Shown: positions 8,825 to 18,694 of the stretch, piece after piece
How the letters are laid out: each line of letters starts with the position of its first letter
Position numbering within the stretch: the stretch's first letter is position 1
Assembly (NCBI RefSeq): GCF_003387075.1
Contig: NZ_QUMQ01000001.1
Span: 6,324,001-6,388,000 of the forward strand
Direction of reading: 5' to 3'
DNA: 64,000 nt
DNA from: Asanoa ferruginea
Lineage (GTDB): Bacteria; Actinomycetota; Actinomycetes; Mycobacteriales; Micromonosporaceae
Notes under the pieces: generated by a model
What the model was told of the DNA's origin: nothing
The model's database searches: none
What the model saw: only the letters and a program-made list of their open reading frames with translations
Made by a program: the position numbers and the translations under genes

Positions 8825-10656
8825 GACTCACGGTGGCACAGGCCCTGGTCCGGTTCCTCGCCGCGCAGGAAACCGAACGCGACGGGGTGCGCCGGCGGTT
8901 CTTCGCCGGCTGCTTCGGCATCTTCGGCCACGGCAACCTGGCCGGCATGGGCCAGGCGTTGCGCGAGTACGCCGACACGATGCCCTACCACCTGGCCCGC
9001 AACGAGCAGGCGATGGTGCACACCGCGGCGGCGTACGCCCGGATGACCAACCGGCTCTCGGCCTATGCCTGCACGACCTCGGTCGGGCCCGGTGCGACCA
9101 ACATGATCACCGGTGCCGCGGGCGCGACCATCAACCGGCTGCCGGTGCTGCTGCTGCCCGGCGACACGTTCGCCACCCGGGTCGCCGATCCGGTGCTGCA
9201 ACAGCTCGAACTGCCGTACGCCGGTGATGTCTCGGTCAATGACTGCCTGCGGCCGGTGTCCCGCTATTTCGACCGGATCAACCGGCCCGAGCAGCTCGTC
9301 GAGGCGGCGCTGCGGGCGATGCGGGTGCTCACCGACCCGGTCGAGACCGGCGCGGTGACGCTGGCGCTGCCGCAGGACGTGCAGGCGGAGGCCTACGACT
9401 GGCCGTCCGAGTTTCTTTCGCCCCGGGTCTGGCATGTGCCGCGGGCAGTGCCGGAGCCGGCCGCCCTGGAGCGCGCGGTCGCGGCGATTCGTGGTGCTGA
9501 GCGGCCGCTGATCGTCGCCGGTGGCGGGGTCATCTACGCGGAGGCCACCGAGGCGCTTTCCTCGTTCGCGTCGCGGACCGGGATCCCGGTGGGGGAGACC
9601 CAGGCCGGTAAGGGCGCGCTGCAGCACGGGCACCCGAGCGCGGTCGGTGCGATCGGCGCCACCGGCACCACCGCGGCCAATCAGCTCGCCGCCGGCGCCG
9701 ACCTGGTGATCGGGGTGGGCACCCGCTACTCCGACTTCACCACCGCGTCGCGGACGCTGTTCGCCAACCCGGGTGTGCGGTTCGTCAACCTCAACGTCGC
9801 GTCGTTCGATGCTGCCAAGCACAGTGGACTGTCCTTGGTGGCCGACGCCCGCGCCGGACTGTCCGCACTCGACGCCGCTCTGGGTGACTGGCGGGTCTCG
9901 GAGGACTACCGGGCCGAGACGCTGCGGCTGACAGCGGCGTGGAACGACACCGTGGACCGGGCGTACGCGCTCGACAACCAGCCCCTGGCGGCGCAGAGCG
10001 CGGTGATCGGCGCCGTCAACGAGGCGGCGGGGGAGCGCGGCGTGGTCGTCTGCGCCGCCGGCTCGATGCCCGGCGACCTGCACAAGCTGTGGCGGCCGCG
10101 GGATCCCAAGCAATACCACGTCGAGTACGGCTATTCCTGCATGGGCTACGAGATCGCCGGCGGTCTCGGCGTCAAGCTGGCCGCACCCGACCGCGACGTC
10201 TTCGTGCTGGTCGGCGACGGCTCCTACCTGATGATGTCGAGCGAACTCGTCACCGCGGTCGCCGAGGGCGTGAAGCTGATCGTCGTGCTGGTCGTCAACC
10301 ACGGCTTCGCGTCGATCGGCGCGCTCTCCGAGACGGTCGGGGTCAACCGCTTCGGCACCTGGTATCGCGACCGCGACGGCGGCAACCTGCCCACCGACCT
10401 GGCCGCGAACGCGGCGAGCCTGGGTGCCGACACGGTGAGCGTGACCGACGTCGACGGGCTGCGCGCCGCGTTGGCCGCGGCCAAGGAGTCCGACCGCACC
10501 ACCGTCATCCAGATCGAGACCGACCCACTCGTGTCGGCGCCCGACTCGCAGGCCTGGTGGGACGTGCCGGTCGCCGAGGTGGCGCAGACGTCCGGCACCG
10601 AGGCGGCCCGCGCCGAGTACGAGAAGGCCAAGCGGGCCCAGCGAAACTACCTCTGA
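8821..10656 (+). CDS. iolD: 3D-(3,5/4)-trihydroxycyclohexane-1,2-dione acylhydrolase
   Basis: A 611-residue thiamine-diphosphate enzyme. The N-terminal Pyr domain has HLARNEQAMVHTAAAYA with the cofactor-activating Glu; the middle domain contains VAGGGVIYAEA; the C-terminal domain has the GDGSYLMM metal/ThDP motif. IolD opens the inositol ring product to 5-deoxy-glucuronate. Length and domain order match the family. It is translationally coupled to iolB, and mmsA follows after eight bases. Confidence 0.94.
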   Translation: MRLTVAQALVRFLAAQETERDGVRRRFFAGCFGIFGHGNLAGMGQALREYADTMPYHLARNEQAMVHTAAAYARMTNRLSAYACTTSVGPGATNMITGAAGATINRLPVLLLPGDTFATRVADPVLQQLELPYAGDVSVNDCLRPVSRYFDRINRPEQLVEAALRAMRVLTDPVETGAVTLALPQDVQAEAYDWPSEFLSPRVWHVPRAVPEPAALERAVAAIRGAERPLIVAGGGVIYAEATEALSSFASRTGIPVGETQAGKGALQHGHPSAVGAIGATGTTAANQLAAGADLVIGVGTRYSDFTTASRTLFANPGVRFVNLNVASFDAAKHSGLSLVADARAGLSALDAALGDWRVSEDYRAETLRLTAAWNDTVDRAYALDNQPLAAQSAVIGAVNEAAGERGVVVCAAGSMPGDLHKLWRPRDPKQYHVEYGYSCMGYEIAGGLGVKLAAPDRDVFVLVGDGSYLMMSSELVTAVAEGVKLIVVLVVNHGFASIGALSETVGVNRFGTWYRDRDGGNLPTDLAANAASLGADTVSVTDVDGLRAALAAAKESDRTTVIQIETDPLVSAPDSQAWWDVPVAEVAQTSGTEAARAEYEKAKRAQRNYL

Positions 10657-10664
10657 GGGGCACC

Positions 10665-12146
10665 ATGCGCACGATCGAGCACACCATCGGCGGCACCCGG
10701 CGCGGTTCGGCCGAGACGCTGCCGGTCTACGACCCGGCAACCGGCGAGGTGGCGGCGCGGGTCAGCGCCGGCACGGCCGCCGAAGTCGACGACGCGGTCG
10801 CCGCCGCGGGCAAGGCGTTCGAGGGCTGGAGCGAGGTGTCGCTGGCCCGGCGCAGCGCGGTCATGTTCGCGATGCGTGACCTGGTCGAGCGGCACGCCGA
10901 CGACCTGGCCAGGCTGGTCACCGCCGAGCACGGCAAGACGCTCGACGACGCCCGCGCCGAGGTCGCCCGGGGCCGCGAGGTGATCGACTTCGCCTGCGGC
11001 ATCCCGTCGCTGCTCAAGGGTGCCTACACCGATCAGGCCTCGACCGGGGTCGACGCCTACACGTTCCGCCAACCGCTCGGCGTCTGCGCCGGCATCACCC
11101 CGTTCAACTTCCCGGTGATGGTGCCGATGTGGATGCACCCGCTGGCGATCGCCTGCGGCAACACGTTCGTGCTCAAGCCGAGCGAGCGCGACCCGTCGGC
11201 GTCGGACCTGGTCGCCTCCCTCTACGCCGAGGCCGGGCTGCCGGACGGCGTGTTCAACGTGGTGCACGGCGACAAGGTGGCCGTCGATGCGCTGCTCGAC
11301 CACGATGACGTCGCCGCGGTCTCGTTCGTCGGCTCGACCCCGGTCGCCCGTTACGTGCACCAGCGCGCCTCCGCGGCGGGCAAGCGGGTGCAGGCCCTGG
11401 GCGGTGCGAAGAACCACGCGGTGGTGCTGCCCGACGCCGACCTCGACGACGCGGCCAGGCAGATCACCGGCGCGGCGTACGGGTCGGCCGGGCAGCGGTG
11501 CATGGCGATCTCGGCCGTGGTGGCGGTCGGTGCCGCGGCCGACGGGCTGGTCACCCGGCTCGCCGCACAGGCCCGCGCCATCACCGTCGGCGCCGGCAGC
11601 GACCCGGCCAGTGAGATGGGCCCGGTGGTGACCGCGGCGTCCCGCGACCGGGTAGCGTCCTATGTGGATGCCGGCGAGGCGGCCGGCGCGACGCTCGTGG
11701 TCGACGGCCGCGACCTGCTCGACCGGCCGGGCTTCTTCGTCGGCCCGTGCCTGTTCGACAACGTGGCCACCGACATGACCATTTACCAGGACGAGATCTT
11801 CGGCCCGGTGCTGGTGGTGCTGCGGGTGTCCACCTTGGACGAGGCAATCTCGCTGTTGAACGCGAACCCCTATGGCAACGGGGCGGCCATCTTCACCGAC
11901 TCGGGGACGGCGGCCCGGCGGTTCCAGCGGGCGGTGCGAGCCGGGATGGTCGGCGTCAACGTGCCGGTTCCGGTGCCGATGGCCTACCACTCGTTCGGGG
12001 GCTGGAAGGCCTCGCTGTTCGGCGACACGCACGTACACGGTCCCGAAGGGGTGGCCTTTTACACCCGGGCCAAGGCGATCACGTCGCGCTGGCCCGGCCC
12101 GGCGACCGACGCTGCGCCGTCGTTGCACTTCCCGACCGCGAGCTGA
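10665..12146 (+). CDS. mmsA: Methylmalonate-semialdehyde dehydrogenase (acylating)
   Basis: A 493-residue aldehyde dehydrogenase of the CoA-acylating MmsA/IolA type. GSAGQRCMAIS holds the catalytic Cys279, GVCAGITPFNFPVM is the cofactor-loop signature, and the C terminus SFGGWKASLFGD is characteristic of MmsA. It converts malonate semialdehyde from inositol breakdown to acetyl-CoA, completing the pathway. The ATG start lies just after GAGGGGCACC, a good ribosome binding site. It is the last gene of the operon; its final codons form the left arm of the terminator hairpin. Confidence 0.93.
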   Translation: MRTIEHTIGGTRRGSAETLPVYDPATGEVAARVSAGTAAEVDDAVAAAGKAFEGWSEVSLARRSAVMFAMRDLVERHADDLARLVTAEHGKTLDDARAEVARGREVIDFACGIPSLLKGAYTDQASTGVDAYTFRQPLGVCAGITPFNFPVMVPMWMHPLAIACGNTFVLKPSERDPSASDLVASLYAEAGLPDGVFNVVHGDKVAVDALLDHDDVAAVSFVGSTPVARYVHQRASAAGKRVQALGGAKNHAVVLPDADLDDAARQITGAAYGSAGQRCMAISAVVAVGAAADGLVTRLAAQARAITVGAGSDPASEMGPVVTAASRDRVASYVDAGEAAGATLVVDGRDLLDRPGFFVGPCLFDNVATDMTIYQDEIFGPVLVVLRVSTLDEAISLLNANPYGNGAAIFTDSGTAARRFQRAVRAGMVGVNVPVPVPMAYHSFGGWKASLFGDTHVHGPEGVAFYTRAKAITSRWPGPATDAAPSLHFPTAS

Positions 12147-12165
12147 CAGACCGCGGTCGGGAAGT
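12127..12165 (+). terminator. Hairpin terminator of the iol operon
   Basis: A perfect 14-base inverted repeat (12127-12140 and 12152-12165) with an 11-base loop that contains the mmsA stop codon. There is no clear T-run, as is common in actinobacterial terminators. Confidence 0.65.
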
Positions 12166-12185
12166 CGCTCCTCGCGGGTGGCCCG

Positions 12186-12665
12186 CTAGCGCCAGGACCA
12201 GACCTGGTTGCGGCCGCCGTGGCAGGTCCACTGCACGACCGGGGCGAAGTCGTAGGTGCTCCAGCCGTAGACCTCGAGACACTTGCCGCTGAACCGGTTC
12301 TGGATCAGGCCGGTCGAGGGCGCCATGTTCCACTGCTGGTTGGCGCCGCCGTGGCAGTAATACTGTCCCACCGCGGCACCGTCGTAGTTGTTCCAGTACA
12401 TGACCTCAAGGCATTTGCCGCTGTTCATGTTCTGGATCAGGCCGGTGCTGGTGCTGTAGTACCACTGCTGGTTGGGACCGCCATGGCAGGTGTACTGGCC
12501 GGCGGGAGCCAGGTCATGGGTCCAGGAGTACGGCATTTCCAGGCACTTGTCGCTGTTGGCGTTACCGAACAGCGACCGCCCGTTAGTCGCGGCCGAGGCC
12601 GGCGCGGCGACGAGGGCGAGGACTGCGGCACAGCCGGCGAGCACGACGATGAGCTTGCGGAACAC
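12186..12665 (-). CDS. Secreted ricin-type beta-trefoil lectin
   Basis: A 159-residue exported protein. The first 26 residues form a signal peptide (FRKLIVVLAGCAAVLALVAA then PASA-A cleavage). The mature part is one beta-trefoil built from three repeats, each with a KCLE turn and a Q-x-W motif (NQQW, NQQW, NQVW) and a CHGG segment before it. Cys pairs (KCLE and TCHGG) probably form one disulfide per repeat. Such domains bind galactosides, xylan or other glycans. Here there is no catalytic partner domain, so it acts as a free lectin. The ATG is preceded by GGAGGATCC-type sequence. It shares its strand with the GNAT gene but is separated from it by 69 bases. Confidence 0.88.
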   Translation of the reverse strand: MFRKLIVVLAGCAAVLALVAAPASAATNGRSLFGNANSDKCLEMPYSWTHDLAPAGQYTCHGGPNQQWYYSTSTGLIQNMNSGKCLEVMYWNNYDGAAVGQYYCHGGANQQWNMAPSTGLIQNRFSGKCLEVYGWSTYDFAPVVQWTCHGGRNQVWSWR

Positions 12666-12734
12666 GGATCCTCCCAGGTTCGATGGGTGTCACCGGGACA
12701 GAGACCGTGACCGCTGCGGTGATACCCCCCGCAC

Positions 12735-13250
12735 CTATCGGGGATTGGCGGACACCTCGTAGATGATCTCCAGGCCGTCTTCGTCGTCCCACTGCTCGCC
12801 CACCTTGACGAACCCATACTGGGCGACCAGCCGGTAGGAGGCGTCGTTGTCGGGCGCGATGGTGGCCCGAACGGTCCGCACGTCGGGCTCCTCGGCCGCC
12901 CGGCGTAGGAGGACCTCCAGCGCGGCCCGGGCATAACCCTGGCGCCGGTGGGTGGGCTCGACCGCGTAGCCGATCTCCACCATCCCGTCGGCGTTCGGTG
13001 GCTCGTGATAGCCGGCCCGGCCGACCGCCAGCTGCCGCTCCTCGTCCCAGATGACGCCGGTCACCCAGGCGGCGCTGGCCGGGTCGGCCTCGACCTGCTC
13101 GCTGCGCATCAGCCACACGCCGCGCCAGTCCGGGCCGGCGAAGTGGGCGGACATCGGCACGGGGCTGACCGCATTCGCGGCGGCCAGATCACCCTGGACC
13201 AGGGCCGCGAAGGTAGGCCCGTTGAGATGAACAATGCGCACGTCAGTCAC
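12735..13250 (-). CDS. GNAT-family N-acetyltransferase
   Basis: A 171-residue acetyltransferase. The acetyl-CoA pyrophosphate-binding signature RRQGYARAALEVLLRRA (about residues 113-129) follows the beta-4 strand MVEIGYAVEP, and SYRLVAQYGFVKVGE is the usual C-terminal helix-strand. Substrate is unknown. It has no close operon partner: the minisatellite lies directly upstream of its start, so its promoter must be inside or next to repeat DNA. Confidence 0.82.
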   Translation of the reverse strand: MTDVRIVHLNGPTFAALVQGDLAAANAVSPVPMSAHFAGPDWRGVWLMRSEQVEADPASAAWVTGVIWDEERQLAVGRAGYHEPPNADGMVEIGYAVEPTHRRQGYARAALEVLLRRAAEEPDVRTVRATIAPDNDASYRLVAQYGFVKVGEQWDDEDGLEIIYEVSANPR

Positions 13251-13261
13251 CGGCCGAGCCT

Positions 13262-14335
13262 AATCAGGCTGCCCGGGCGAGGTTGCGGGGGTCTGGCCGC
13301 GCTCGTCTCGCCGCACGGGCTGGGTTGCGCGGGGCGGGTTGCGTGGGTTTGGCCCCGCAGGTGGGGTTGCGCGGGTTTGGCCGCGGGGATCGAGGCGATC
13401 GGCTTGCGTGGGTCTGGCCGCGTGGGTCTGGCCGCGTGGGTCTGGCCGCGCGGGTCTGGCCGCGCGGGTCTGGCCGCGCGGGTCTGGCCGCGCGGGTCTG
13501 GCCACGCGGGTCTGGCCACGCGGTCGGGTTGCGCGGGTTTGGCCGCGGTGATCGGGGCGATCGGCTTGCGGGGGTCTGGCCGCACGGGTCTGACCGCACG
13601 GGCCTGACCGCACGGGTCTGACCGCACGGGCCTGACCGCACGGGTCTGACCGCACGGGCCTGACCGCACGGGTCTGACCGCACGGGCCTGACCGCACGGG
13701 CCTGACCGCGCAGGTGGGGTTGCGCGGGTTTGGCCGCGGGGATCGAGGCGATCGGCTTGCGTGGGTCTGGCCGCGTGGGTCTGGCCGCGCGGGTCTGGCC
13801 ACGCGGGTCTGGCCACGCGGTCGGGTTGCGCGGGTTTGGCCGCGGTGATCGGGGCGATCGGCTTGCGGGGGTCTGGCCGCACGGGCCTGACCGCACGGGT
13901 CTGACCGCACGGGCCTGACCGCACGGGTCTGGCCGCGCAGGTGGGGTTGCGCGGGTTTGGCCGCGGGGATCGAGGCGATCGGCTTGCGTGGGTCTGGCCG
14001 CGTGGGTCTGGCCGCGCGGGTCTGGCCACGCGGGTCTGGCCACGCGGTCGGGTTGCGCGGGTTTGGCCGCGGTGATCGGGGCGATCGGCTTGCGGGGGTC
14101 TGGCCGCACGGGTCTGACCGCACGGGCCTGACCGCACGGGTCTGGCCGCGCAGGTGGGGTTGCGCGGGTTTGGCCGCGGGGATCGGGGCGATCGGCTTGC
14201 GGGGGTCTGGCCGCAGGGTCTGGCCGCGCGGGTCTGGCCGCGCGGGTCTGGCCGCGCGGGTCTGGCCGCGCGGGTCAGGTTGCGGGGATCGGGTTGCGCG
14301 GGTCTGGCCGCGAGATCAGCTTGCGGGGTCAGGTC
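13262..14335. repeat. GC-rich minisatellite with 14-base units and higher-order structure
   Basis: About 1.07 kb of tandem variants of a 14-base unit such as TCTGGCCGCGCGGG, with local variants CTGACCGCACGGGC. Superimposed is a longer block beginning CAGGTGGGGTTGCGCGG at 13358, 13711, 13938 and 14151, giving higher-order spacings of 353, 227 and 213 bases, each followed by a second block with GCGATCGGCTTGCG. Because 14 is not a multiple of three and the unit has few stops, long open frames arise in several frames on both strands; none has coding character. It separates the APH-type gene from the GNAT gene, both on the minus strand. Confidence 0.85.
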
Positions 14336-15117
14336 GCACGGGCTAGCAGCTGCGGGACCAGGTCGGCGCCCGTGGTCGGGTCGGTCAGCAGCAGCGCCAG
14401 GGCGCGATGGGCCAAGCAGGCCCGGAACGTCGCGCGGTCGCTCGCCGCGATGGCCGCGGCCGCGATCTGGTTGGTGATCGTCTGGTCGGCGCCGGTCGTG
14501 ATCGCCGAGGCGAGCAGGGCGACCAGGTCGATCGTGCGGGTGCTGCGGCCGAACGCCTCGACGTCGACCACCCCGCGGAGTCGGCCGCCGGTCGCGAGCA
14601 GGTTGTAGGCCGCGAAGTCGCCGTGCACGAACTCGCCGGTCGGCAGCGCGGGCACCGGCCGCTCGACCAGATCCAGCGCGCGGTCGACCAGAGCGGCGAC
14701 CGACGGGTCGAAGCGGTGGTCGGCGACACCGCCGTTGAGGAACGCGCGGATCATCGTCGACCAGTCGCGAACTTCGGGCGGGCACACCGCCGCCTGTCTC
14801 TCCACCGCAGCGAGGATGTCCTCGGTCAGCGCCGCGTCCAGGCGCTCCGGTGCTTCGCCGGCGAAATATTCGGTGGCGAAGTAGAAGCGGTCCGCGCCGA
14901 GCGGACCGTGCCCGCGCACCTCGGGCGCGGGATAGCCGGCGTCCCGCAGGGCGGCGGTGACGGGCACCGCGCGAACCAGTTGATCGGCCCACCACGCGCC
15001 GTGCTTGATCTTCACGACGAGGCGGTCGTCGCCGGCGGCGAGGAGTTCGACGCTGTCGGAGCGGCCGCCAGCCAGCGCGCCCATTACCGTCCACGGCCGG
15101 CCGGTGGCCGACGCCAA
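14329..15117 (-). CDS. Aminoglycoside phosphotransferase (APH)-family kinase
   Basis: A protein of up to 262 residues with the APH/choline-kinase fold: LVVKIKHG supplies the ATP-binding Lys, FVHGDFAAYNLL the catalytic HGD...N loop, and GVVDVEAFG the metal-binding Asp. Substrate is unknown; such enzymes phosphorylate antibiotics, sugars or other small molecules. The start is uncertain. TTG at 15117 is used here; the first ATG is at 15084 and would remove 11 residues, and a stop lies about 45 bases upstream. The C terminus ends right at the edge of the minisatellite, which may have arisen downstream of the gene. Confidence 0.75.
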   Translation of the reverse strand: MASATGRPWTVMGALAGGRSDSVELLAAGDDRLVVKIKHGAWWADQLVRAVPVTAALRDAGYPAPEVRGHGPLGADRFYFATEYFAGEAPERLDAALTEDILAAVERQAAVCPPEVRDWSTMIRAFLNGGVADHRFDPSVAALVDRALDLVERPVPALPTGEFVHGDFAAYNLLATGGRLRGVVDVEAFGRSTRTIDLVALLASAITTGADQTITNQIAAAAIAASDRATFRACLAHRALALLLTDPTTGADLVPQLLARAT

Positions 15118-15241
15118 CAGGGCCAGGTCGGCCGGCGAAAGGCCTCGCGGGTTCAGGTCGCACCCCTACCCACGCGCCGGCTCAGGTCGTGGCCCGCGAC
15201 GGCGTGTGGGCTCGATTCGGTGCCCGCGACGGCTCGTGGGC

Positions 15242-15622
15242 TCAGGTCGTGGAGCGGAACCACGCCCGGGCCGAGTCGGTGCACAGCAGGACCGCGTAGG
15301 CGATCGGCCACGCGAGCGCCCCGATCGCGCCCGGGCCGCCGGTCACGAGGCGCACGAGGGCGACGGCGATGGCGAGGCCGGACAGGACTAGGACGATCGT
15401 CCGGGCCCACGACCGACCCGTCTGCACCGCACGCGCGAGACCGACGTAGAGCGCTCCTAACAGGAGGTTGAGCAGGGCGAACAGCAGCGGCCAGCGACCC
15501 AGCCCGATCACCCCCGACAGGATCGCCAGGCCGCCGCCGATGTAGAGGAGGATCGCGGCCGCCAGCACGGTGCCCGGCGGCGACGGGCGGGCGGGGACTT
15601 CCGGGCTGGACACGAGTGGCAT
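15242..15622 (-). CDS. Small four-helix membrane protein
   Basis: A 126-residue hypothetical protein with four predicted transmembrane helices: VLAAAILLYIGGGLAILSG, WPLLFALLNLLLGALYVGL, TIVLVLSGLAIAVALVRLV and IGALAWPIAYAVLLCT. A Pro/Ser-rich cytoplasmic N terminus precedes them. No catalytic motif is visible. The ATG at 15622 is chosen because it directly precedes this compact sequence and lies 32 bases after the malK stop, so it could be cotranscribed with the maltose operon. Function unknown. Confidence 0.65.
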   Translation of the reverse strand: MPLVSSPEVPARPSPPGTVLAAAILLYIGGGLAILSGVIGLGRWPLLFALLNLLLGALYVGLARAVQTGRSWARTIVLVLSGLAIAVALVRLVTGGPGAIGALAWPIAYAVLLCTDSARAWFRSTT

Positions 15623-15654
15623 TAGACCAGAACCGGCCACCCGCCGCCGACCCG

Positions 15655-16845
15655 TCAGTCCCGGATCGCCTCCCCGGTCGTGGGGTCGAAGAAGTGCATC
15701 CGCTCGGTGTCGACGACCACCTCGACCTCGTCGCCGGCCCGCACCCGCGAGCGCGGTGCGAACGAGGCGACGAACTTGGTCGCGTCGTGCCGCGGCGCCT
15801 CCTCCGTGTGCGCGTCGCGGTCGAGCAGCTTGGTGTCTTCGGTGACCACCCGGGGCGCGTCGATCAGGAAGTGGACCATGATCTGCGAGCCGAGCGCCTC
15901 GATCAGCGATGCCGTCGCGCGCAGGCGGGTTTCCGCGCCGCCGCCGCGGACCAGCCGGGCGTCTTCCATGTCTTCGCTGCGGATGCCGACCGCGACCTGC
16001 TGCCCGACGAACGACGCCAAACGCGGGCGATCCGCGCTGACCGACGAATGCAGCGGGAGACGGGATCGGCCCACCACCGCGACCAGGTCGTCGCCGTCGC
16101 GGTCGATCTGGGCCAGCGCCATGTTCATCGGTGGGGAGCCGATGAAGCCGGCTACGAAGATGTTGTCCGGGTTGTCGTAGAGGAACTGCGGGTTGCCGAC
16201 CTGTTGCAGCACTCCGGCCTTCATCAGCGCGACGCGGTCGCCCATCGTCATCGCCTCGGTCTGGTCGTGCGTGACGTAGATGGTGGTGACGTTGAGGTCG
16301 TGCTGCACCTGGGCGATCTCGGCCCGCATCTGCACCCGCAGTTTGGCATCCAGGTTGGACAGTGGCTCGTCCATCAGGAAGACCTGCGGCTCCCGGACGA
16401 TCGCCCGGCCCATCGCGACCCGCTGGCGCTGGCCGCCGGAGAGCTGCTTGGGCCGGCGGTCGAGGAGCGCGCCGAGTTCGAGCATCTCGGCGGCCTTCTT
16501 GACCCTGCGGTCGACCTCGGCCTTGTCCATCCGCCGGATCTTCAGCCCGTAGGAGATGTTGTCGGCGACGGTCATATGGGGGTAGAGGGCGTACGACTGG
16601 AACACCATCGCGATGTCGCGGTCGCGCGGTGAGAGCGTGTTGACCACCCGCTCGCCGATCCGCAGCGTCCCGCTGGTGATGTCTTCCAGCCCGGCGACCA
16701 TCCGCAGCGCCGTGCTCTTGCCGCACCCGGACGGGCCGACCAGGACCAGGAACTCGCCGTCGGCGATGTCGAGCGAGAGGTCCTGCACGGCGTGGAACCC
16801 GTTCTCGTATTGCTTGTTCACCTTGTCGAGGATGACCTCGGCCAT
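15655..16845 (-). CDS. malK: Sugar ABC transporter ATP-binding protein (MalK/MsiK/UgpC type)
   Basis: A 396-residue CUT1-family ATPase. Walker [11 protein letters not shown]-loop [12 protein letters not shown], signature [14 protein letters not shown], Walker [16 protein letters not shown] and H-loop VTHDQTEAM are all intact, and the C-terminal 150 residues form the TOBE regulatory domain. It powers uptake through the MalF/MalG pair encoded upstream in the same operon. In streptomycetes one such ATPase (MsiK) often serves several sugar transporters, so it may be shared. It follows the GH13 gene after about 19 bases. Confidence 0.92.
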   Translation of the reverse strand: MAEVILDKVNKQYENGFHAVQDLSLDIADGEFLVLVGPSGCGKSTALRMVAGLEDITSGTLRIGERVVNTLSPRDRDIAMVFQSYALYPHMTVADNISYGLKIRRMDKAEVDRRVKKAAEMLELGALLDRRPKQLSGGQRQRVAMGRAIVREPQVFLMDEPLSNLDAKLRVQMRAEIAQVQHDLNVTTIYVTHDQTEAMTMGDRVALMKAGVLQQVGNPQFLYDNPDNIFVAGFIGSPPMNMALAQIDRDGDDLVAVVGRSRLPLHSSVSADRPRLASFVGQQVAVGIRSEDMEDARLVRGGGAETRLRATASLIEALGSQIMVHFLIDAPRVVTEDTKLLDRDAHTEEAPRHDATKFVASFAPRSRVRAGDEVEVVVDTERMHFFDPTTGEAIRD

Positions 16846-16864
16846 CGTGGACCTCCCTGCGAAC

Positions 16865-18691
16865 TCAGAGTTGCCAGACCTGGAATGTCGGCCCGTCGCC
16901 GGGCAGGGTCACGTGGTTGTCGGCCCCGGGCCGCAACGCCGGCGCGCCGCCGTAGAGGTTGGTCGCCTCGCCGTCGATGCCGAGCAGCCGTCCGCGCAGT
17001 CGCACCGGGTCGTGGGGTGCCCTGGCCGCGAGCACCAGTAGCCGGCCGGCCGGGCTCTCCCGGAGGAAGGCCAGCGCGTCGCCGCGGGCGTGCACCCAGC
17101 GCAGGCCGCCGCGGCGCAGCGGCTCGGTGCTCCGGCGCAGAGCGGCGAGTCGCTGGTAGACGTCGAGGGTGCGGCGGTCCCAGCGGTCCGGGCGGTGCCA
17201 GGGGAACGGCCGTCGGGCGTCTTCGCCGTTGCCGCCGGTCAGGCCGATCTCGTCGCCGGCGTAGACCATCGGCACGCCCGGCATGGTGAACATCAGCCCG
17301 GCCGCGACCTCGACGAGCGCCGGGTCGCCGGTGATCGTGCGGATCCGGGCCGTGTCGTGCGACCCGATCAGCGACCACGACGCGGCCATCGGGTGCCAGG
17401 GCGTGCCGGCCCGGAACGCCCGGACGGTGGCGAGGAACGCCTCGGCGGGCCCCCGGGTCGGTGCGACCGGCTTGCCGGAGAGCGTCAGCCCGGCGGCCGG
17501 GTCGCGCAGCCAGGTCCACAGCGGGTTGGCGAACGCGGCGTAGTTCATCGTGCCGTGCCAGTCACCCCGGCGCAGGTCGGCGGACGCGTCGTGACAGTGC
17601 TCGGCGATCAGCAGGCCGCCCGGCCGGGTCTCGTCGACGGTGCGCCGCAGCGCCCCGATGACCTCGGCGTTCTGGTCGTCGTCGCCGTGGCGGCCGGTCA
17701 TGTTGGCGACGTCGACCCGCCACCCGTCGAGCTCGTAGGGCGCGCGCAGCCAGCGGGCGGCCACCGAGCGGGTACCGTCGACCATCCGCCGGCGCAACTC
17801 GGCGCTGCCGTAGTTGAGCTTGGGCAACGACGGGTGACCGAGCCAGCCGACCACCTCGCCACGCGGCGTGAAGTAGAAGAACCCACGTTCCGTGCCGGCC
17901 GGGTCGACCAGCGCGGAGGTGAACCACGCGTGCGTCGATCCACAGTGGTTGGTGGTCAGGTCGCCGATCAGACGCCAACCCCGGCCGTGCACCTCCTGGG
18001 CCAACCGGGCGAGCGCCTTGTCTCCGCCGAGGTGTGGGTCGACCTCGTCGAACGAGGAGGCGTTGTAACGGTGGTTGGACGGCGCCGGAAAGAACGGGGT
18101 CAGGTAGATCGTGTCGGCGCCGACCGCGCCGATGTGGTCGAGCCGGTCGGCGATCCCGTCGAGGTCACCGCCGTACCATTGGAGCGGGGTTGATGGTCCT
18201 TCGTGGATGACCGGGTCGTCCCATTCCGCCGGCACGGCCCAGGGCGGCGGATCACGGCGGGCCGATCGCGCGAACCGGTCGGGGAAGATCTGGTAGATGA
18301 TCGCGTCGCGGGCCCAGTCGGCCGCAGGCGGCGCGGTGGTGAGCCGGAAGTCGTCGGTGTCGGTCACGTCGTGGTGGTGGGTGCCCGAGCCGTTGAGCCA
18401 GCGATAACCGGGGTCGGCACCGCCGCCGAGCAGGAAACGGTAGGCGGCGACCGGGTTGTGCACCGGGATGTCGCAGCGCCACCAGGTCTCGGCCGCGGTC
18501 GTGCGGTCGATCCGCCCAGCGACGAACCGCGGCTCGGCGTCTTGGACCGTGCGGGCCCACACGCCCTCGGCGCCGTCGCCGTGCGGCACCCGGACGAACA
18601 CCGGGACGGTGTCGCCCAACTCGGGCGCCTCGACCGGCACGTGGAGGGCGGCGCCGTCGTGGTGTGGCTCGGCGAGCAGGTCGGCCGTCAT
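16865..18691 (-). CDS. GH13 alpha-glucan hydrolase (neopullulanase/cyclomaltodextrinase-like)
   Basis: A 608-residue protein without signal peptide, hence cytoplasmic. An N-terminal beta-sandwich (about residues 15-125) like that of neopullulanases precedes the barrel, which opens with [14 protein letters not shown]. Conserved GH13 regions are visible: LTTNHC (region I), DGWRVDVAN with nucleophile Asp (II), LLIAEHCHD with acid/base Glu (III) and IGSHDTARI (IV). It probably degrades maltodextrins brought in by the adjacent MalEFG system. It sits between malG (three-base gap) and malK. Exact product specificity cannot be read from sequence. Confidence 0.9.
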   Translation of the reverse strand: MTADLLAEPHHDGAALHVPVEAPELGDTVPVFVRVPHGDGAEGVWARTVQDAEPRFVAGRIDRTTAAETWWRCDIPVHNPVAAYRFLLGGGADPGYRWLNGSGTHHHDVTDTDDFRLTTAPPAADWARDAIIYQIFPDRFARSARRDPPPWAVPAEWDDPVIHEGPSTPLQWYGGDLDGIADRLDHIGAVGADTIYLTPFFPAPSNHRYNASSFDEVDPHLGGDKALARLAQEVHGRGWRLIGDLTTNHCGSTHAWFTSALVDPAGTERGFFYFTPRGEVVGWLGHPSLPKLNYGSAELRRRMVDGTRSVAARWLRAPYELDGWRVDVANMTGRHGDDDQNAEVIGALRRTVDETRPGGLLIAEHCHDASADLRRGDWHGTMNYAAFANPLWTWLRDPAAGLTLSGKPVAPTRGPAEAFLATVRAFRAGTPWHPMAASWSLIGSHDTARIRTITGDPALVEVAAGLMFTMPGVPMVYAGDEIGLTGGNGEDARRPFPWHRPDRWDRRTLDVYQRLAALRRSTEPLRRGGLRWVHARGDALAFLRESPAGRLLVLAARAPHDPVRLRGRLLGIDGEATNLYGGAPALRPGADNHVTLPGDGPTFQVWQL

Positions 18692-18694
18692 CGG

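Noticed and set aside
13247-15163. Long minus-strand open frame rich in RPDPRGQT-like repeats
   Set aside because: It arises from the 14-base minisatellite, appears in several frames, and overlaps the APH-type gene in another frame, where the protein motifs are.
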